Shown piece by piece: positions 12,225-23,215 of a stretch of 64,000 bases of DNA; the first letter of the stretch is position 1, and each line of letters opens with the position of its first letter. Source of the stretch: Polytrichum commune. Taxonomy: Eukaryota; Streptophyta; Polytrichopsida; Polytrichales; Polytrichaceae. Under the pieces are notes generated by a model. It searched no databases. It had not been told where the DNA came from and saw only the letters and a list, made by a program, of their open reading frames with translations. The position numbers were made by a program, and so were the translations under genes. Where the stretch lies: positions 10,664,001 through 10,728,000 of the forward strand of contig OX485803.1 in the NCBI GenBank assembly GCA_950295325.1, in the 5' to 3' direction.

Positions 12225-13190
12225 TCAAAGTGAAGGAAAGAATATGAAGCATACATGAAAACATTTGCGTATGAAATGAGAAATCAATGCTAATGGAAGG
12301 GAATATGAGAATGATTGCAAATTGAGACAACGAACAATTGGACTTGGAAGATGCGGCCTTGAGGGCATACCTATCCAATGAAGAAGTCGAGGAGGGCCAA
12401 CCACCAAGTGAGCGGGGAGCCACCTACGAAACAATGCCATAGGAAAATAAGAATAAGAATGGAGTAGGGAAAATAATGAGGGCGGTTTGGGATGGGCACT
12501 CGTAAAGCTCCCGGCACACAGAGACAAGAGAAAAGCAATTGTGAAAAAGGGTTTAGGAGACAAAGAAGGGCACCTTAGCTTTGGTGACGTCGATCCCGGG
12601 GACGATAGGCACGGCGGGGGCGTCGATGGGAGCATCCGGAGCCAATTGAATTGTGGCACTGTTTAGTAATGGGGGGGGGGGGGGGGGGAAGCAAGGCATG
12701 GAGGGCCGACGATCGTGGACGAGTTTGCGGGAGGAGGAACGGAGTCGACAGTGGAAGGATCGCACCAGGGAGCTTCCATGCGGAGACATCGGCTTAGCCC
12801 ACAACGAGCGACAACGTCATCCCTTGAGGGCGACACATATCCCAACCGAACGAGCGTTCGCTTCTCCTTGGAGAGGGGAGAGGGTGACAAGGCGTACGCG
12901 CAGGCGACAACTCTGGGGGGTGGGTTGTTCACAACGTCGTCGTCGATGCCAACGTCCCGGGAGTAATCCATGGCTAAGGTTGCGTCCACTGCCAAAAACT
13001 GGTAGAGGGAGAGGATCTAGGAATCCGTCACGTCACGGGAAAGGGAGCCAAGGGACGCGGGGGGAGGGGAAGGGCCGTCGAGGAGAGGGGTGTCACATAG
13101 GGGGCAACTATGGGCAACCAAAAAAAACACCCAAATATGGAGCAAGCATTAGATATGTGAACCACATGGACACAACCACATGCACGGAGA
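12225..13190. other. GC-rich block without an assignable gene
   Basis: Overlapping open frames on both strands are low-complexity (Pro/Arg/Ser-rich) and look like by-products of GC-rich sequence. It lies directly 3' of the FCP1-like gene on the minus strand and may be its 3' region or a remnant neighbour. No domain was recognised. Confidence 0.4.
12671..12688. repeat. G18 homopolymer
   Basis: Eighteen consecutive G residues on the + strand. A second run, G10, is at 31421-31430. The exact length may be uncertain in an assembly. Confidence 0.9.
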
Positions 13191-13194
13191 TATT

Positions 13195-14860
13195 TCAAAT
13201 CAATTTATTGAATTTTGCGAGCCGCACGATGCTCTTATATACATGATCGCGGGGGCTGAGTGCCGCATTGCCGATGGGGTTGGACCTAACAAAATCAGGG
13301 ATGCTTCTGGGGTGGAGCACAAGCCTTTTAAGGTAAGGTGCTAGCCTATGGACCAAAAATGTGTCGTTCCTATCGCCGGTCCAGGGGTCGGGGAAGATGA
13401 CGTTGCCCGGGGGGTTCAAAATGCTTTTGGTGGGCCTATCATCAATGAGGAGGGTATTCTTCGGAGTTGGCCAACACCCATGGGGTACCCCCTCCAGCAG
13501 GGGGACACCTCGCCACAGTCTGGACCTGAGGACATTGAGGAACTGTTGTCCTCCGCCTCGACCACCGAACTTGGGCACCAGCAGACCCTTCTTGTTGAGT
13601 AGCTCATCGCATGCCTCTTGGCCGAGAACAAAGCAAGGGCTCGGGAGATCACAGAATAGGAAGTTGACGATGGGTTCCATGTTCTCCATGACCATACAGC
13701 TCCACACGACGATGTGAGCAAAGTTGAGCACCTCGAGAAAGAAGTCTCACAAACCGGGACGGGCGTGGACAACCTTGCGGTTTATGAGGGTGTCGAGCTC
13801 ACCGTCATAGTCCCTCTTGTCGGGATGACGAAAGGGACACGTGGGGATCTTGGGGATGTGTTTGGTGTGACACAACACCCCGTTGAGGTCAAAATCTATG
13901 AACGGTTTGTTTCGGGTCTCAAGTCCATTGGCTGAGGGGTTGCGATCTATCTTCGGGGGGTCCGGTGATTAACAATTTGACTAGTTTAATGCTATGATCC
14001 AGTAAAGAAATATGCGTCAAACATGAAGGCGATGCATTATGGAAAAAAAACGAAGAGCGAGAACAAGATTGTAAAGAAAATGTGTTGAAGGGTACATTTG
14101 TGAATGTTTGTTCGTGAATGAAGGCTAGCAGTGGCAAGGCGTATCATTCATGAACGTTCATTCGTGAGCGCGCCTCAATGAACATTTATGAACGGTGATT
14201 CGTGAATGAGGTGAATGCGGGGTCGCACGCTTTTACGAGCGTCCATTTGTGAACGAGGTAGAATTGCACAAGCAAGTGAACCCGCATAAACATACACAAT
14301 ACTAGAAATGCAAGACGATACAACGTTTGGACGATCCAATGCAAAGCTCATTTGATCATATATTAATTCGCTAAAAATGTACAATTTGTCTCAGGTGATA
14401 ATCTATCACATAGGTTCCTAAGGCAACATGATGCCGTGTCCTACAAAACTGATCGACCTAAGGCAGTACGCAAAAAAAAGCTCTCGTTGGTCTCGGATGT
14501 CGATGAAGAGAATGCACCAAAAACACAACGCAGGTGGTTAGAATTGATACAAACGTGCGTTCGTCAATGCATGTGGTATTCGCAAATATGAGTTACCTCG
14601 TCATCGGGGGGAGGGGCAACAGCGCTGGACCGAACAGCAGCTCCCTCTTCAGCGATTAACGAACGCGCGTTCATAATCTCCACCAGTGCAGGCACCTCCA
14701 TTTCCATGACGTCATCCACACGCTCTGCTTGAGACACATGGGTCTGCAGGATGTGCTCCGTGTGGTCATCTTTGTCACCTAGGTTGAGTCTCCCCATGTG
14801 TACATCCCCCATGGATGTGGAGGGATGCCGATCCTGCGCAGGGTTGTCCTTGACGTCCAT
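13195..14860 (-). pseudogene. FCP1/NIF-type (HAD superfamily) phosphatase gene with an in-frame stop
   Basis: Read on the minus strand. Candidate exon 1 is 14860-14597 (88 residues, donor GAG|GTAACTC). Candidate exon 2 is 13950-13195 and is in phase, although its acceptor is weak. Exon 2 shows the HAD nucleophile motif FIDFDLNGVLCHT (DxDx form) at about 13902-13864, then VVHARPGL, then a TGA stop at 13749-13747. The same frame goes on as FFLEVLNFAHIVVWSCMV, NTLLIDDRPTKSILNP (second acidic motif near 13440) and NVIFPDP. These are hallmarks of FCP1-homology phosphatases, which dephosphorylate serine in proteins such as the RNA polymerase II tail. Apart from the TGA, the domain frame is open. 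It could be a young pseudogene, an allele with a nonsense change (TGG to TGA would fit), or a sequencing error. Exon 1 is less certain than exon 2. Confidence 0.7.
14095..14265. repeat. Cluster of TTCGTGAATGA-type words
   Basis: Within the presumed intron of the FCP1-like gene, variants of (G)TTCGTGAATGA and its inverted form TCATGAACGTTCATTCGTGA recur at least six times in about 170 bp. Looser relatives are near 14555 and 14660 (GAACGCGCGTTCATAATC). The words are partly self-complementary. Function unknown. Confidence 0.6.
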
Positions 14861-15009
14861 CCTTTGGACCCCTATCGTTTCAATCGAGCTCCCCTTGCGT
14901 GTCCTCCACAGACAACATCAAAAACTATGTTTCAAATGACGGTTGAGAAAATCTAAAATTTTCATACAAATTTGAAGAAAAAATTATATTCTTTCAAAAA
15001 CAAATGTAG

Positions 15010-16170
15010 AGAAGTGTAAATTCCTTACATTATTAAATCCAAATCAAGAACTCTTCGGTTCCTCATGTTGGGCCATAAATCAAATATTGCCCTCCAATCC
15101 ATATTCATCAACTCTATCGAGCATAATGATACTCGTATCAAAGCATCCAAAGTGTCCAACTTCAATGAAGCTTGCAAGTGGCTAGCAAGTGGCTCTTGAT
15201 AGCATTTTTTTTTGAAAATTCCATTTCACAAATCTTAATACTTGGGGGAATGTCAAGTATTTTTTGCCAAAGTTGCATGAGAAGTGACCAATTGACATAC
15301 CACTCATTGATGCCCCCACAAAATTGCCATGCCTTACACAATGGTTTGTTGTGATATACATGCCTCAAAGTTTCTACAAACTTAAGCAACTCAACTCTAT
15401 TTGCATCACTTTCAACCGCCGTCAATCCAAATTGTATGATCAATCTCTCCAACCATTGCTTTAACTTAGTTATACAAACTTCTTCAGCACTTGCACATAC
15501 ACAACTTTGGATAATGCTTTGGATTGAAAAGTTTAGATGCGTAGAAAATAGGTACATCAAGTAACCTTTTGTTCAAGCTATCCACAACTACTTGCACATA
15601 CACAACTCCCATCATCTTGCGTTCTTCTAATGTGTCCTCCCAAACGAAAATTCGGCTCATAAGCATAGGATGATATGTGCCTTCAACATCATCATTTCCC
15701 TCCATCTTAACACACTAACCACCCAAGCTCAAGAAAAAAATGGACCCAAGTTCTTGGTCAATCGTCCACAGTTAGGTCTATGACCGCTTTAAAAATGTCT
15801 CTTCATTTGATGAATAGAATTTGATGAATCCAAAGTGGATCCAATTGTTGAAATCTTAACCAAGTCATTGAAATAAATTTTTGATTCAAGTTATTTAGCT
15901 CTGCCAACACATCCACCACAAGATGAAGCATAAATTGAAACTAGAAAGTTGTAGCTTGATGGTACCAACAACCATCCCGCACTTGGAAAAAATCCAATAT
16001 TATTGGCATGTAATACAAAATCCGCTCCAACACTTGACCCCAAGAAAGCCAACAAACTAAATGGTATTACAAGATAGCCAATGGATGTAAATTAAATTCG
16101 ATCACTAGCAAGCTCCTAGAATAGTTTGAGATTGCAAGTTGGAAATCGCCATCATTGATATAGTTCAATC
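15010..16170 (-). pseudogene. Decayed hAT-type transposase (C-terminal half)
   Basis: Minus-strand fragments follow one another in the order of a hAT-like transposase. LVVDVLAELNNLNQKF (about 15930-15885) comes first, then VVVDSLNKRLLDVPIFYASKLFNP (15600-15530), WYVNWSLLMQLWQKILDIPP (about 15300-15240) and FSKKNAIKSHL. A frame change at about 15170 leads to TLDALIRVSLCSIELMNMDW. The FSKxNAIKS...TLDALxRVSL block resembles the C-terminal dimerisation part of ZNF862-type hAT proteins. Frameshifts and stops separate the blocks, so it is dead. Terminal repeats were not located. Confidence 0.7.
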
Positions 16171-16589
16171 GAGTATGAGAGCATGTACAACAAAAGCTCA
16201 ACACAAACCCAAAATGGGTTCAATTAGGTGTCACTTATAGGTGCATAAGTTGATTTGTATTTCCTAAGTTATGAAATCAAAGCGTGGCTCATATATTATG
16301 GGATACAACATTATTTGCCCATAGTTATGGGATATGGTTGACGGGTAATGGTTTAGGGGACCTTTATTTTGTTGCGCTAATTTCGTTCTTTCTTTCCATG
16401 TGATAGGCATTTTTATATATTCTTTTTTTATTCAACATGCAACATTAATCTCAAATTTTATATGCCTTTCTTTTTGTTGTAACAGGTGCAAAAACGAGCC
16501 TTGTTCCCCCATTAAAAAGACTCAAGACATCTAAAAAATCCTTCATATATTATATATAGATATGGCTCCACGGAAAGAGAACACATGTT

Positions 16590-16795
16590 TATAATTTGTG
16601 TGTGCCTCTAGGTTGGGTGGTGAACCTTTAGATCAGGAAATGATTTTTTATTCATGTGATAAGTTTATGATAAGTTTATGATGAGATAATTGTGATTGTG
16701 AATAATCATTTAACTTGCTTGAGTAGGGATACATTACAATGAAATACTTGCATAAAGAATAAAGCTCTCCATAGTACATAGAGAGGACTATGACA
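16590..16795 (-). repeat. Reverse copy of the 5225-5445 dispersed repeat
   Basis: Inverted match to 5225-5445 (CCTCTAGGTTGGGTGGTGAACC and CTCCATAGTACATAGAGAGGAC). A short M2-like right end follows at about 16818-16850. The rest of 16170-17170 has no recognisable gene. Confidence 0.6.
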
Positions 16796-17176
16796 GTAAG
16801 CCCTTCGCAAATAGTGCACATGACACTAAATACTATGAACGGTGTAGACTAATTCAAGATCTCTCATACTATTTAGGGAATCAAATCATCTAAAAAATAA
16901 AAACATATATTCAGATCATAGAACACTTCACTGCGTTCTCACCTTCTTAATCGACTAGTTCATAAAGCCACCATGAACCCCAAGCTTTAATTAAAAAACC
17001 CTAATGTCCATAATGCCGGTCATCATCCCCCTAGTACATAACTGATGGTGCTTATCCAAACATGGCGTGCTCACATACCCGAATTGGACCGACACAAGTA
17101 CACTGGCAACTCACCCAACACTTTCTGCCTCTTTGGTCCTGATCTGGTTTTGATGCACGGGTCTCAGTCCTCTACA

Positions 17177-17275
17177 TACCCTGTGGACCTGCATCCATAT
17201 ACCCGGTGGGACATTACACATACCTGGGTTTACACCTGTCCTTATACCCTGTGGACCTCTCCCCATACACCTGAT
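17177..17275. repeat. Degenerate tandem repeat (ACCCTGTGGACCT words)
   Basis: ATACCCTGTGGACCT occurs twice, with a diverged ATACCCGGTGGGAC copy between. The surrounding words CCATACACCTG and CATACCTGG also recur. The open frame at 17045-17284 is a by-product of this. Confidence 0.5.
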
Positions 17276-17701
17276 CGTACATGATGCCTACCTGGTTCAA
17301 GGCAATATTGGTCCACTGGCAACTCCCCCGGCAACTGCCTCCTCTTTGGGTCCTGGTGAGGTAGATGGGTCTTAAATGGTTACTTTCTCCCGACTATCCT
17401 TCTTCTCTTACAGTATCAAACACACGTTTAAAATGAGATGCTTAGCAAGTCTAATTCGAGGTTGTAGCAACTTTCCCTATATTATCTGGAGCTCATGTGA
17501 ATGTCTTATTCATTATGAAAGTGAAGATTTTTGCATTCACTGAATGGTCATATAGGTTTCTCCCGCAATCATGTTGACTAATGAAACACCTGGAATGGTA
17601 TACATGTATATTTTGAGCACATAGTCCAACCTCTTTTGAATACGTGACATCTTTTTTGGTGTCCATTCTTAAATGCACGTATAAGGTAGAAATACAGAAA
17701 G

Positions 17702-18052
17702 TACACTAAATATGATATTTAGTGTTATCAATTCTAGTAATCGTCTTGCTCAATACTAATTCTAAGACTCGCTATAGTGTCACCAACACTAAATGTTAAC
17801 CCAACATTATTTGTTAATTCCTTGAAGATTTTTTTGGGGGATTATAGATTTACAGTGTTTCAATTATTGTCACTTACCGAGTGATTTTTCATCACAAGCT
17901 GCTGACAAGAGAAGGTAGAGTTTTGGCCAATGGATGAAGTCAGTTATCATCCATGACAACATTTGTTCAATTTTTCACAAGAAATGTCATCCGAAAAGTT
18001 ACGATAGTGACATTAAATACCATACGACACTAAATAGTATATATAGTGTCGT
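17702..18052 (+). mobile_element. M2 element, full-length copy
   Basis: It starts ACACTAAATATGATATTTAGTG and ends ACACTAAATAGTATATATAGTG, so each end is itself palindromic. It shares interior words with 33901-34300, 35064-35300 and (reversed) 1355-1738. Non-coding and MITE-like. Confidence 0.8.
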
Positions 18053-18054
18053 GA

Positions 18055-18800
18055 ATGACCACTATTGGTGCACTCGCCTAGGACTAAATTGATTCTTGAG
18101 TGGACCCAAAATGATTGATTATAAAAGTGACGGTCTAAAAAGGATGTAGTGATAGGTCAGATGCAATGATTGACCGGACGGGTCATGTTTCACACCACTT
18201 GACATCACTTTTGGATGTCATTGAATAAACCGTTTTATGTTGCAATCGTATATGAAATAAAGTATTTTGATGCTCAAATTATAGAGACTGTATTGTACAA
18301 GTAGGAGATCTTACTTGCCTCTTGAAAAACATGTAACTAAATATTTATAGGGAATAAAATTACGAAACGACTTGCAATCCTCATCATTTGCTCTGATACT
18401 CCATCTCTAGGTAATTAAATTAGGCGCATTGACTTTATCCTATGCAAACGCTTCCAGATATCAAGCTTGTCTTCACCGCCTACATACTGAGGGTCTACCC
18501 CTACATAAGATACCCCTGTGAAACACTGTCACTGGCAATTGCCGGAACACTTTCCTGCAAGTATCCGCTCCTTATCTTGGAAAACACCCAGAATATATCT
18601 TGAATTCATAGCCCCTTCGGAAAGACCCCATGCAGATGTCTTCCAACTCACCTTCCATTCAAATATTGTCTGACAAATCGACGCTGGTGCACTAAACAAG
18701 TTATGTGAAGTCAGTCCTGATCACGGTTCCTGCTAAGTTAAGTTCCTGATCACGGTTGAGGAAAGTGTTCGTGAAGTTGTCGTGCGTGTCTGTAAAAGAG
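18055..18800. other. Gene-free stretch upstream of GST copy 3
   Basis: No coding segment. The last few hundred bases before 18810 are the expected GST copy 3 promoter. No cis-element could be assigned with confidence. Confidence 0.45.
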
Positions 18801-18809
18801 CTCCGTGAC

Positions 18810-18817
18810 TATAAAAG
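18810..18817 (+). promoter_or_regulatory. TATA box of GST copy 3
   Basis: TATAAAAG lies in CGTGACTATAAAAGGATC. About 30 nt downstream begins an AC/CT-rich leader typical of a plant 5' UTR. This leader would run to the donor at 19015. Confidence 0.65.
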
Positions 18818-19014
18818 GATCTCACTCCACTATCATCACAACTGCATCACACACATACAAATTCTAGTTGCCTGTGCATAACGATTTCCATACAGCCAAG
18901 TCACTGCTACTCTAGCTCGCATAGGGATTCATCACAGCCCCAAAGCCTGCTGCTACCGTTCAGGGAGCCAAGTATCTTGATATCTTTATAGTTTTACAGC
19001 GATTGTGTTATAAG

Positions 19015-19738
19015 GTGGGTACGAGGCTGTTCATACTGCACCGCTTCTGGTTTTCAGAGTCATGTACATTGTTTGCAAAGGGCATAATGAAACTAGATGA
19101 CATTATGACATTTTAGCATAGCAGATTTGAATACTCGAGATGATAGATTTGCATTCTAGTATGCAAGGGAAAGGTATCATTGAGCATACTAATGCCAAGT
19201 GTCATTTTCCGTATACATTTTGGTCAACTTGTAGACCATTGTATAACCTATTAAGCATACACCTCATAACCCTACTAATCATACTTTTGCCAAGATATTA
19301 AAGCAAGTGCGCTTGCTTGCCAAGTGTCATAAGGTGACACTAATAGTGAAGTTATTGATCATTTGCGTAACCTAGGATACACCTCAAAATAGGGTAAGTG
19401 ACACTATTACGCATGTGACACTAAATAACATAAACGGCACCGTAGTTTTCACAGTCCTGTGTCGAGTTGAGAACTGAGCATTTGATCTTTATGTATGGCC
19501 GAATTCTACTCGCCAAATTCCTCTTGGTTTTATGCTCAGCAGCTTAGTATCTATGTGGAGTCTGTATCGAGGATTCCTACTTGAGAGACAAATTCTCTCT
19601 TTTGCGTTATTTTGGATGCTCATTGTCAATGTCCAATATTTTAAGTTCGGGGTTTCTCATTCCAATGTAGTTAATTTTCCTTCTGGAGGCAATTAAAACC
19701 CCAGATCCAGAGAAAAGTAACATCAATGTGTATTGCAG
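19015..19738 (+). other. Probable 5'-leader intron of GST copy 3
   Basis: The donor ATAAG|GTGGGT at 19015 and acceptor TGTATTGCAG ending at 19738 bracket about 720 nt, leaving 15 nt of leader before the ATG at 19754. This matches the leader introns inferred for copies 1 and 2. An M2-like solo right end lies near 19398-19440. Confidence 0.55.
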
Positions 19739-19753
19739 GTCTCGACACCAGCC

Positions 19754-22214
19754 ATGGCCATGAAGCTATATGGCACTGTCACTCCTAACGTGCAGCGTGT
19801 CGTTTTAACGCTCTTCGAAGCACAGGTTCGCTCTTGCTCACACTTCTCTTTTTTAAACCTTAGAATGTTCAATGCATGGTTGTGCTGACCGGTAGGTTTT
19901 AGATGGTTGAAATCTGTACATTTCCAATTTATTGCAGTGAGCATTCCAGCACAATTCTATTTAACAGAGCTTCTGGACCATACGCATACCTTGCCCTAGG
20001 TTGCAATTGTTGATGGTTAATTTTTTGAGGCCTCTCCAGTTTTTGTGAATTCTGAGATTAATTCTGAGTGATGGCATCGTGCTTCAGGCGTCCTTGATTC
20101 GTACCAAGTCAGGTCACTACTGTGAGGTCTCATTTGCCATAGCCAGAACCTGTGAATCAGCTACCTCAATCAGTTCCAGTGCTTTCTCAGTGACACTATG
20201 TCCCAATAACTATACATGTAAAGTACAAAAACGTTGGTTTCGTATGCATTGATTCTTTCTCTGGAAAATGTGATGAATTTACAGGTGGACGTCGACAAAG
20301 ATGTGAAGTTAGTGCTGGTGAGCCTGTCTGCTAAGGAGCAGAAGCAGCAGGCTTTCCTGGCTAAGCAGGTGAGATATTCGTCTCCACAAAAAGTCATTAT
20401 GGATTGTAATATTCCTGAAGGCATGCAGGTGTTAGGTGGCTTGATTACCTTGTCCTCTATCTTCTATTGATCAGATTTACATCTTTAAGTTTGTGTTCCG
20501 TCAGCAGATGTATGATGAAACATCAACAAAACTGGGATTGAAAATTGGACCTCCCCTTATTTATTTCTGGTTATTGGAAGTGCATGTTTATTGAATCCTT
20601 CACTGAATATCTCATAGGTCCTCCCACATCTGTTCACTATTATGTGTGGAGTAGTTAATGAAATCTAAAGACGCAGTGCAATCTCTTTTGAACATGTGTC
20701 TTTATGCCGTTTGCTGTTTGCTCCTCACCTAACCACACACCATCAAGTATAGGTGTCCCATTAAGAAGAGTAACCAATCAACACCCCCACACACCTTACT
20801 TGTGGTGCACTTTGGCTTGTGGTAGTTCAACGAAATAGTAATCAAGGTGGTATACCTAATCTCCAAGTTTGACTGGTGATGCATTATGGTCATAAGAAAA
20901 CAGTCTCACGCACATTCGGTTCTTGAATTTGACGACCATGATCTTGTGATCCACAGGAGCTTGAACAAGTATCACTTCTGCTGCTGCTCAATCTAGTTAA
21001 TTCTGTAATCGTTAACAAGCTTGCCTCTCAGTAAATTGTTGTGTTCACAAACTTGTTGGATATAGATAATAATTAGGTTTGATGATGATAAAATATACCT
21101 ATTTTATTAATCTTTGTTGGTTGAATTACCTGCAGCCCTTTGGAGTTGTTCCCTGCTTTGAAGACGGTGACCTCATCTTGATTGGTAAGGTCAACACGAC
21201 TTATAACTGTTTATTGTTGTTCTTCCCTGTATTTGCAGCAAAACTTAATTGCTGCTGTACAGTTGAACTATATGTTTGAGCACCTGCCACCATTACGCAA
21301 CTAGAAACTTGCATTATAGAATGGATTACACTTTGATCTTAGGTAGAGACCAGTGTTGGACTGGTATCGTCTTTTTTTTTTAATACCATTCAGGTATCTG
21401 CAAGGGCATGGCTATTTGATGGTATATGTGTTTCTTTTTCCAATCCCATTCCAGTTGTTATACCATGCAAGATCCTTCATACCTAGGTAAGTCACCCTAG
21501 TATTAATATGAATTAGAAGGGCATTGACCCAAATTATGACTCGGGTATACAAAGATCCTCTCACCTTTGACGTCATACCCACCAAATATCCATATTTGAC
21601 TGGTAGTACAATTTTGACACCCACGGGTAGGTCCTTTTTGTTACCATTGTAATTGATGTTGATTATTAATACTCATGTATTCACCTATGTACTGGTGCAA
21701 CATGATTGGGGATTGTCAATGTAATCTTTCGCACTTGGGTTATTGATTTGCAGAGTCTCGGGCCATTTCGCGCTACATAGCCGAGAAATACCAGGACCAA
21801 GGTGTCCCCTTGCTGGGGAAAACATTGGAGGAGAGGGCCATCATCAACCAGTGGTGTGAAGTGGAGAGCCAAAACTTCAATGCGGCCGCCTTACCTATGC
21901 TTCGGGAAATATTTATTGCGGCAAATGAGAAACGACCAGTAGATGAGCAGATTGTAGCTGCCGGGGTGTCAAAGCTCGGGCAAGTCTTGGATATTTATGA
22001 GGCGCAACTTTCCAAATACAAGTACATTGCGGGTGACGATTATACGTTGGCCGACATATTTCATGCTCCGATGATCAATAGTCTTATGAGATTCAAGAAG
22101 GAAGTGTTCACTGGCCGCAAGCATGTCATCGCGTGGGCCCAGGATGTGATTTCTCGACCTGCATTCCAAAAGACCATCGAAACAAATCAAAAGTGGGCAA
22201 AAGAGGAGCTCTGA
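19754..22214 (+). CDS. Phi-class glutathione S-transferase, copy 3
   Basis: Exons 19754-19825, 20285-20368, 21136-21184 and 21754-22214 give 221 residues, with the same exon sizes and phases as the other two GSTs. The N domain starts KLYGTVTPNVQRVVLT. The catalytic-serine position (11) is Pro, with Thr10 beside it. The cis-proline is 58 (PFGVVPCFEDGD) and the glutathione site is Glu69-Ser70, preceded by Ile68 instead of Tyr. The C domain has GDDYTLADIFHAP and a normal SRPAFQKTIETNQKW tail. All introns are GT-AG. Intron 2 holds an M1 transposon (20421-20797). A TATA box and leader intron lie upstream. It is intact, but the canonical Ser is missing, so activity could be changed or ligand-binding only. 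It lies about 10 kb from copy 2. Confidence 0.9.
20421..20797 (-). mobile_element. M1 element inside GST copy 3 intron 2
   Basis: Reverse complement of the family at 52319-52701 and 59643-59981. Its right end AACACCCCCACACACCTTA matches the family terminus AAGGTATGTGGGTGTT in inverse. Interior words CATAAAGACAC and AAATAAGGGGAGGT are shared. It is non-coding and lies wholly within the intron. Confidence 0.75.
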
Positions 22215-22905
22215 CTTGATTCAGAAAGACCTACTAAGCTCTACTAACCACAAATTTATATTACCTCAGAATCGGAAAAGATTGGGTGGATGGATGTCCA
22301 GAATTAGAATGTCGTTAGAGGCAAACAATTAGATTGTGTGGGTTTAGGACAGATATAATTAAATTGTCTTTAAAATGAATTGTCACTCAAAGACAGCAAT
22401 ATATTATTTCTAGCCTCTGATGTGTTTTTGTTCTCATACCTCCATATATTCTTCTCATGAGTCCGGTTGTTCACGTACAACCTGGAGTACAACTTATGTC
22501 GTGGTGGTTTCTGCAAAACTCAAAATTCTCACCTCCTCCATGCACAGTGTATAGGTAGTTGGGGCCCAATTTGAAAAGGACAAAATGTGATTCTTGGAGA
22601 TATTCATCAACAAAGTTCTTTGGGATATGCATATTTCAGATCTGAATATGACATACACATGCCTAAAATCACTCAAAGCCAGTGTTGCAATAAAGCATGT
22701 CTAGTAACTTTAGTATTCTGTTTCTTTGCGATGGTAATGGAGATGGATGAGAGCCATGTTCAAGGGTGTGGTAATGAGATCCTCCATCATATGTTTGTAG
22801 TTGGATTTATGGGGATCTCTATTCCAGCATAATCTCACTGGATTAATTTGGGGTCTCTGATGCTAAGATTTGGATGCATATCCAAGCCGTACGTAAGAGG
22901 TATCC
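22215..22905. other. 3' flank of GST copy 3
   Basis: No coding segment or repeat was recognised. Confidence 0.4.
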
Positions 22906-22909
22906 AACT

Positions 22910-23135
22910 AGTGTTCGGTGAGAGTTTTGGGCGTAATCAGTTGAGATCCTAGTGTTTCCAAGTTCAAGCGGTTACATGCTGACATCCTTCAGTTTTTTTG
23001 TATTGATTTGAGGTATATTCTCTGAATTCTTGTAGAATGATAGGTAGTTTTCCTAAAATCTTGAACTTCAACCAGCGGTTTCTCAAACTCCACCGGTTCA
23101 TCTAGGGCTAGTGGTCGATTCTCCTTGATCATTGT
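22910..23135 (+). mobile_element. Small inverted-repeat element, family M3
   Basis: Matches 33712-33900 (same strand) and 26821-27057 (inverted). Shared words include AGTTGAGATCCTAGTGTTTCCAAG and CTTGAACTTCAACC. The right end, TTCTCCTTGATCATTG, is the family terminus. A short direct repeat (CACATGTGTGGCGATC) lies just beyond it, near 23188-23215. Confidence 0.65.
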
Positions 23136-23215
23136 TCCCAGCATTTCACCTTCCATTTACATGGTTTTCCCAAAGTACATATGTGTGGCGATCACATGTG
23201 TGGCGATCGCATGTG

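Noticed and set aside
12555-12620. GIDVTKAK on the minus strand as an IS110-type motif
   Set aside because: Too short, with no other transposase motif nearby.
12653-13246. 197-codon open frame on the + strand
   Set aside because: It begins beside the G18 tract, is Arg/Gly-rich and low-complexity, and opposes the 3' end of the FCP1-like gene; no domain was seen.
13348-13935. Several + strand open frames opposite the FCP1-like gene
   Set aside because: They are antisense shadows of the GC-rich coding frame on the minus strand.
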